Assembly: GCF_002080045.1 (NCBI RefSeq)
Contig: NZ_MUIN01000002.1
Location: 373,251 to 437,250, forward strand
From: Pseudomonas sp. Bc-h
Lineage (GTDB): Bacteria; Pseudomonadota; Gammaproteobacteria; Pseudomonadales; Pseudomonadaceae
DNA: 64,000 bases
Direction: 5' to 3'
Both the position numbers and the translations under genes were made by a program. Positions 60,331 through 64,000 of the stretch are shown piece after piece. The notes below the pieces were generated by a model. That model had not been told where the DNA came from. It ran no database searches and saw only the letters and a program-made list of their open reading frames with translations. Position 1 is the first letter of the stretch. Each line of letters opens with the position of its first letter.

Positions 60331-61050
60331 ATGATTCCAATTCAACGTATCGCCTGGCTGAAAGCATGGGGCGCCCATGGCTTCACCGCCACCGGCGTCG
60401 TCCTCGCGTTCCTGGCGACCATCGCCCTGTTCGACAATCAACCCAAGGCGTGTCTGTTGTGGTTGGGCATTGCCTTGATCGTGGATGGCGTGGACGGTTC
60501 GCTCGCGCGCAAGGTCAACGTGCAGTCGGTGCTGCCGCATTTCGACGGCTCCGTGCTGGATCTGGTGATCGACTACCTGACGTACGTGTTTATCCCCGCA
60601 CTGTTCATCTACCGCTACATCCCGTTGCCTGAATACACCCTGCTGCTGACCACCTCGATCATTCTGGTGTCGTCGCTGTTCTGCTTCTGCAACACCGAGA
60701 TGAAGAGCAAGGACAACTATTTTCAGGGCTTCCCCGCCGCCTGGAACGTGGTGGCGTTGTGTGTTTACATTCTGTCTCCCGCGCCGTGGCTGACCTTCAT
60801 CACCGTTATTTGCCTGGCGCTGCTGACCGTGACCCGGATGAAGTTCCTGCACCCGTTCCGCGTGCGCCGCTTCATGCCGATCAACATCGCTGTGACCAGC
60901 GTGTGGTTTCTATGCAGTTTCCTGCTGGTGATCAATCATCCTTACAACGGCTCGTGGGTGCTGAGCCTGTGGCTGGCGATGTCGGCCTACTTTTTGGGCA
61001 TCTGTATCTGGCGCACGTCGCTTGAATGGATCGACAAGGCGCGGTTCTGA
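60331..61050 (+). CDS. pcs: Phosphatidylcholine synthase
   Basis: 239 residues from the ATG at 60331 (AAGGA 6 bases upstream). The enzyme condenses CDP-diacylglycerol with choline to form phosphatidylcholine in the inner membrane. The CDP-alcohol phosphotransferase motif is DGVDGSLARKVNVQSVLPHF followed by DGSVLDLVIDY (about residues 52-83), embedded in a protein with about eight helices. Length and the surrounding sequence match bacterial Pcs rather than PgsA or PssA. A strong terminator follows. Confidence 0.88.
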   Translation: MIPIQRIAWLKAWGAHGFTATGVVLAFLATIALFDNQPKACLLWLGIALIVDGVDGSLARKVNVQSVLPHFDGSVLDLVIDYLTYVFIPALFIYRYIPLPEYTLLLTTSIILVSSLFCFCNTEMKSKDNYFQGFPAAWNVVALCVYILSPAPWLTFITVICLALLTVTRMKFLHPFRVRRFMPINIAVTSVWFLCSFLLVINHPYNGSWVLSLWLAMSAYFLGICIWRTSLEWIDKARF

Positions 61051-61074
61051 TTCGCGCCTGATCTCCTTGAAAAC

Positions 61075-61107
61075 AAAAAAGCAGCCCATCGAACGGCTGC
61101 TTTTTTT
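61075..61107. terminator. Bidirectional rho-independent terminator
   Basis: AAAAAAGCAGCC and GGCTGCTTTTTTT pair around an 8-base loop, with T-runs on both strands. It lies 24 bases after pcs and 41 bases after the convergent DUF971 gene, so it can serve both. Confidence 0.88.
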
Positions 61108-61148
61108 ATGCCTGATACCTTCTCGGCAGGATTCTCTGGATCTCTGGA

Positions 61149-61493
61149 TCACGTGGATCGACTGTGGCAGCGAACCTGTCTCGGCGTATCTGGACTGTTG
61201 CCGGTCCGCTCTGCCCCAAGCTGCGTCAAATACGCCCACGGATAGATCCCTCGTTGATGCCCGTCGCTGAACACCAGCTGCAGCCCGTAACCCTGAGCGT
61301 GAACCTCCAGCAAGCGAATCGAGTCGGCGACCACGGGCTTCATGCCCCGCAGCCGAAACGCGCGGCACTGGGAGCACGGGCAAAGTTGCCTGAGCTGAAC
61401 ATGACCGATGTGCTGCTCACTGCCGTCCTGCCAGCTCAGGCGCAGCAATTGTCGGTCTCGGGAGTTTCCGATAGAACGCGGTGCCGCAATCAT
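61149..61493 (-). CDS. DUF971 (gamma-butyrobetaine hydroxylase N-terminal-like) protein
   Basis: 114 residues, coupled by ATGA to the HEAT-repeat gene. It carries the short domain found at the N-terminus of gamma-butyrobetaine hydroxylases: LRLSWQDGSEQ, then LCPCSQCRAFR with a CxxC pair, and SDGHQRGIYPWAYL at the end. The CxxC region binds zinc in relatives. Alone, the domain has no assigned function. It is the last gene of the ABC-HEAT run and is followed by a terminator. Confidence 0.8.
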   Translation of the reverse strand: MIAAPRSIGNSRDRQLLRLSWQDGSEQHIGHVQLRQLCPCSQCRAFRLRGMKPVVADSIRLLEVHAQGYGLQLVFSDGHQRGIYPWAYLTQLGAERTGNSPDTPRQVRCHSRST

Positions 61494-62461
61494 GGCAGTT
61501 GCCCCAACGCGATGCGCACGGCCTTGCGCACTTCCGGATCACCGTCGTGCTCCAGTTGCAGCAACGCAGGTCGGGCGCGGCCGTCGCCCAATTCACCCAG
61601 CGCCAAGGCTGCTTCCTTGCGCAGGTTGCTGATGCTGTGGGTCAAGGTTCCGACCAGCGACCCGAGCGCGGGCTGATGCCGCAGGCGACCGAGGCTGCGG
61701 GTGGCGCGCAAACGCACTTGCCAGTATTGGTCCTCCAGCGCCTCGATCAAGGCGGCACCTGCATCCTGATGCCCGACCTTGCCCAACGTCGTGGCCGCCT
61801 CTTCGCGCACTTGCCAGGCCTCATCCCGCAGTGCTGTGCGCAAGGCGGGCAAGACTTCAGCGCCGTTCCCCAGGCCAAGGGCGCCGGTCGCGGCGCGGCG
61901 CACGTCGGTGTCGGGGTCATGACTGGCCAGGGCCGCCAGGGTCTCCAGGGCCTGGGTTTGCTTCAACCAACCCAGTACGCCCACGGCTTCGCGCCGTACG
62001 CTGGCGTCTTCGTCGGTCAACGCCAACAGCGCGGCTGGCGCTGCCTCTTCCAGACGCAACTCACGCAAGGCCCGGAATGCGGCGATGCGTACGCTGGTCA
62101 GGGCATGAGCGGTCCACGGCAAAATCACCCTGCCCGCCTCACTTGTCTTGAGCACACTCAGGCTTTGCGCCGCAGCGTCACGCACCGAGGCCTGAGGGTC
62201 GGTCAGCGCTTCGCACAACGCCTGCACCACTTCAGGCTCTTCCCAGGCCTCAAGCAAAACCGCAGCCTGGGCGCGCACGTCCTCTGCCGGGTCAGCGGCC
62301 AGACGATCGATCAACCAGTCCAGCCCCTCGGGCTCTTCAAGGTCGGCCAGTTCGATCAGGGCGATGCGACGCACCCCGGCGTCGTCATTTTGCAGTCGAG
62401 GCCCAAGCGCCCGGATGTCGGGATGGTCGATGGTTTCAAAGTAGCTATTGAGGTCGGTCAT
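61490..62461 (-). CDS. HEAT-repeat protein
   Basis: 323 residues made almost wholly of ~31-residue two-helix units with the PBS-lyase HEAT pattern (D-x-x-V-R-x-x-A-x-x-x-L-G), e.g. VRREAVGVLGWLK and VREEAATTLGKVG. About ten units are seen. Such solenoids bind other proteins; no enzyme motif is present. It overlaps both the ABC ATPase gene and the DUF971 gene by ATGA, so it is translated in step with the transporter. Confidence 0.85.
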   Translation of the reverse strand: MTDLNSYFETIDHPDIRALGPRLQNDDAGVRRIALIELADLEEPEGLDWLIDRLAADPAEDVRAQAAVLLEAWEEPEVVQALCEALTDPQASVRDAAAQSLSVLKTSEAGRVILPWTAHALTSVRIAAFRALRELRLEEAAPAALLALTDEDASVRREAVGVLGWLKQTQALETLAALASHDPDTDVRRAATGALGLGNGAEVLPALRTALRDEAWQVREEAATTLGKVGHQDAGAALIEALEDQYWQVRLRATRSLGRLRHQPALGSLVGTLTHSISNLRKEAALALGELGDGRARPALLQLEHDGDPEVRKAVRIALGQLP

Positions 62462-63306
62462 AGGGCCAGTCGCAGTCTGTCGTGGTCGTTGGGAAGCCCG
62501 AGGGGATTGAGGCGCGGCAGCTGCCGGCCATCCTCGTGATGCAGCAGTTCAAGGCAATGGCGTTTCAGGCGGGAGAACGCCGGGCTTGTCACCAGTTCGG
62601 TGCTTCGCGGGCGGGGGAAGTCCAGGCGCAGGTCTTCGATGAAGCGACCCGGCCGCGAACTCATCACCAGAATCCGGTCGGCGAGAAACAGTGCTTCGTC
62701 GATGTCATGGGTGACGAACACCACGGTGGTGCGAATCCTGGTCCAGATGTCCAGCAACAGCGCCTGCATTTTCATGCGAGTCAGCGCATCCAGCGCGCCA
62801 AAGGGTTCGTCCATCAGCAACAAACGGGGACGATTTATCAGCACGCGGGCAATCTCCACCCGCTGCTGCATGCCGCCTGACAGCTGATTCGGCCAGTGAC
62901 CGGCAAACGCCTCCAGCCCTACCAGCGCGAGCATGTCATCGGCGGCGGCCAGTCGTTCGGCCTTGCCGGTGCCGTTCATTTTCAAACCGAAGGCGACGTT
63001 CTCCCTAACCGTGCGCCAGGGGAACAACGTGTGTTGCTGAAACACCATGCCCCGTTGCGGCGACGGCCCATGAACCGGCACACCGTCGACATCAAGGCTG
63101 CCCTGCGCCGGTTGCAAGTGCCCGGCCAGTGCGCCGAGCAAGGTCGACTTGCCGCAGCCGGACGGGCCCAGGATGCAGACGAACTGGCCCGGTTCTATCT
63201 GGCAGTCGATCTTTTGTACGGCCTCGAACGCGGTGTGCTTCTCGCCGAGGATGATCGACAGGCCGCGTATGTCGACGCGGCCGGCCGGGTGGGTAGCGGC
63301 ATTCAT
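62458..63306 (-). CDS. ABC importer ATPase, SsuB/TauB/NrtD type
   Basis: 282 residues from the ATG at 63306, which overlaps the permease stop by one base (TGATG). Walker A GPSGCGKST, signature LSGGMQQRV, Walker B LLLMDEP and the switch His in VTHDIDEAL are intact. The short form without a TOBE domain is typical of nitrate, sulfonate and taurine importers. The binding protein is presumably beyond the window edge. Confidence 0.88.
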   Translation of the reverse strand: MNAATHPAGRVDIRGLSIILGEKHTAFEAVQKIDCQIEPGQFVCILGPSGCGKSTLLGALAGHLQPAQGSLDVDGVPVHGPSPQRGMVFQQHTLFPWRTVRENVAFGLKMNGTGKAERLAAADDMLALVGLEAFAGHWPNQLSGGMQQRVEIARVLINRPRLLLMDEPFGALDALTRMKMQALLLDIWTRIRTTVVFVTHDIDEALFLADRILVMSSRPGRFIEDLRLDFPRPRSTELVTSPAFSRLKRHCLELLHHEDGRQLPRLNPLGLPNDHDRLRLAL

Positions 63307-64000
63307 CAGGCTTTCCCTCGTGGTCGATGCCAAGGCGTGAACAGGTGGCCCAGGCGCTTGATCAGCAGGCTGCTGCCCATGCCCAACAGGCCGATCAGCA
63401 GCATGCCGACGACGATATCGGCGTAGTTCTGGATGGTGTACGACTCCCAGGTGTAATAACCGATGCCGAACTGCCCGGAGATCATTTCCGCGGTCACCAG
63501 ACAAAACCACGAAGTGCCCATGCCGATCGCAAGGCCAGTGATGATGCTCGGCGCCGCCCCCGGCAAAATCACCTCCAGCAGGATGGCGTGGCGCCCTGCT
63601 CCCAGGCTTTTAGCCGACGCGATCAGCCTTGGGTCGACGCCTTCCACGCCATGCACGGTGTTGAGCAGAATCGGAAACAACGCACCGGTGAAGGTGATGA
63701 ACACCATGGACAGCTCCGACGACGGGAACATCAGGATCGCCAGTGGAATCCACGCCACTGCCGGTATCGGTCGCAATACTTCCAGCGGTGGCAACAGCAG
63801 GTCCTCGGCCCAGCGCGAACGACCGATGACCACGCCCAGCCCCACACCGACCAGCAACGCCGCCGCATAACCCGCAAACACGCGGCTCAGGCTGGCGCTC
63901 AAGTGCTGCATCAATCTTCCGGAGTCCACCAGCCCTACGGCGGCCTGTATCACCGCGTAGGGCGTCGGCACATTGCTGAATGTCACCAGCCAGAGATTCC
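63306..64000 (-). CDS. ABC importer permease, SsuC/TauC type (5' end outside window)
   Basis: The frame is open to the window edge and reads NLWLVTFSNVPTPYAVIQAA at its upstream end, so the start lies beyond base 64000. Five to six helices and the EAA-type loop IASAKSLGAGRHAILLEVILP (about bases 63560-63625) are seen. It matches the BPD permease family of nitrate/sulfonate/taurine transport. It is coupled to the ATPase gene downstream. Confidence 0.87.
   Translation of the reverse strand, partial: NLWLVTFSNVPTPYAVIQAAVGLVDSGRLMQHLSASLSRVFAGYAAALLVGVGLGVVIGRSRWAEDLLLPPLEVLRPIPAVAWIPLAILMFPSSELSMVFITFTGALFPILLNTVHGVEGVDPRLIASAKSLGAGRHAILLEVILPGAAPSIITGLAIGMGTSWFCLVTAEMISGQFGIGYYTWESYTIQNYADIVVGMLLIGLLGMGSSLLIKRLGHLFTPWHRPRGKA

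Overview
This is a high-GC proteobacterial chromosome segment that looks like a fluorescent-group Pseudomonas. The evidence is a cystathionine beta-synthase/gamma-lyase pair, a MoxR-Bat operon, split pqiA genes, Pseudomonas-type REP hairpins, a phosphatidylcholine synthase, and creatininase and creatinase that keep the catalytic residues of the P. putida enzymes. I see no rRNA, tRNA, CRISPR array, insertion sequence or prophage. The first gene (cystathionine beta-synthase) and the last (an ABC permease) run off the window.

Layout. (1) 1-2393: reverse transsulfuration pair. (2) 2394-2825: intergenic repeats, with a ~36-bp tandem array inside a 39-bp inverted repeat. (3) 2826-19370: fourteen consecutive minus-strand genes. 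In transcription order these are moxR, DUF58, DUF4381, two VWA proteins (the second with TPRs), BatD, a HAD phosphatase, a sulfatase, an MFS/spermidine-synthase-like fusion, a FadL-type porin, two half-size PqiA proteins, PqiB (three MCE domains) and PqiC. (4) 19749-27426: envelope and transport genes (DUF3015, AI-2E family, AspT-like exchanger, MscS channel, an Asn/Arg-rich secreted protein, DUF2092, DUF502). (5) 27683-44748: a five-gene operon with a 3,778-residue surface protein, a TolC-like lipoprotein, a small HlyD adaptor, a GAF-like/HlyD fusion and a PqqD-like/M50 protease/HlyD fusion. (6) 44836-47385: RidA-family protein and RlhA. (7) 47484-58966: a creatinine-utilisation region. (8) 59101-64000: GNAT, a small secreted protein, phosphatidylcholine synthase, DUF971, a HEAT-repeat protein and a SsuBC/TauBC-like ABC transporter.

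The most interesting system is region 5. The giant protein starts with a LEPR-XLL-type motif, then has DUF4347, many Ig-like/DUF11-like modules, an SdrD-B-like domain, a cadherin-like domain and eleven VCBS-like repeats. It lacks RTX nonapeptides. The genes behind it encode an outer-membrane channel and adaptors, as in type I secretion, but no ABC ATPase. The inner-membrane position is held by a multi-pass protein with a HELGH zinc-protease motif, a PqqD-like N-terminus and a HlyD-like C-terminus. I propose a dedicated export/maturation machine for LEPR-XLL proteins; this is inference.

Region 7 carries creatininase, creatinase, two secondary transporters, a spermidine/putrescine-type ABC importer and a GATase1-like AraC regulator. 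Four promoters share an 18-bp element with core CAATYACAGGTCG in the same orientation relative to each gene. This suggests one regulon, and suggests that the ABC importer takes up creatinine or creatine rather than polyamines. The fourth copy precedes a truncated paralogue of the regulator that lacks the DNA-binding half.
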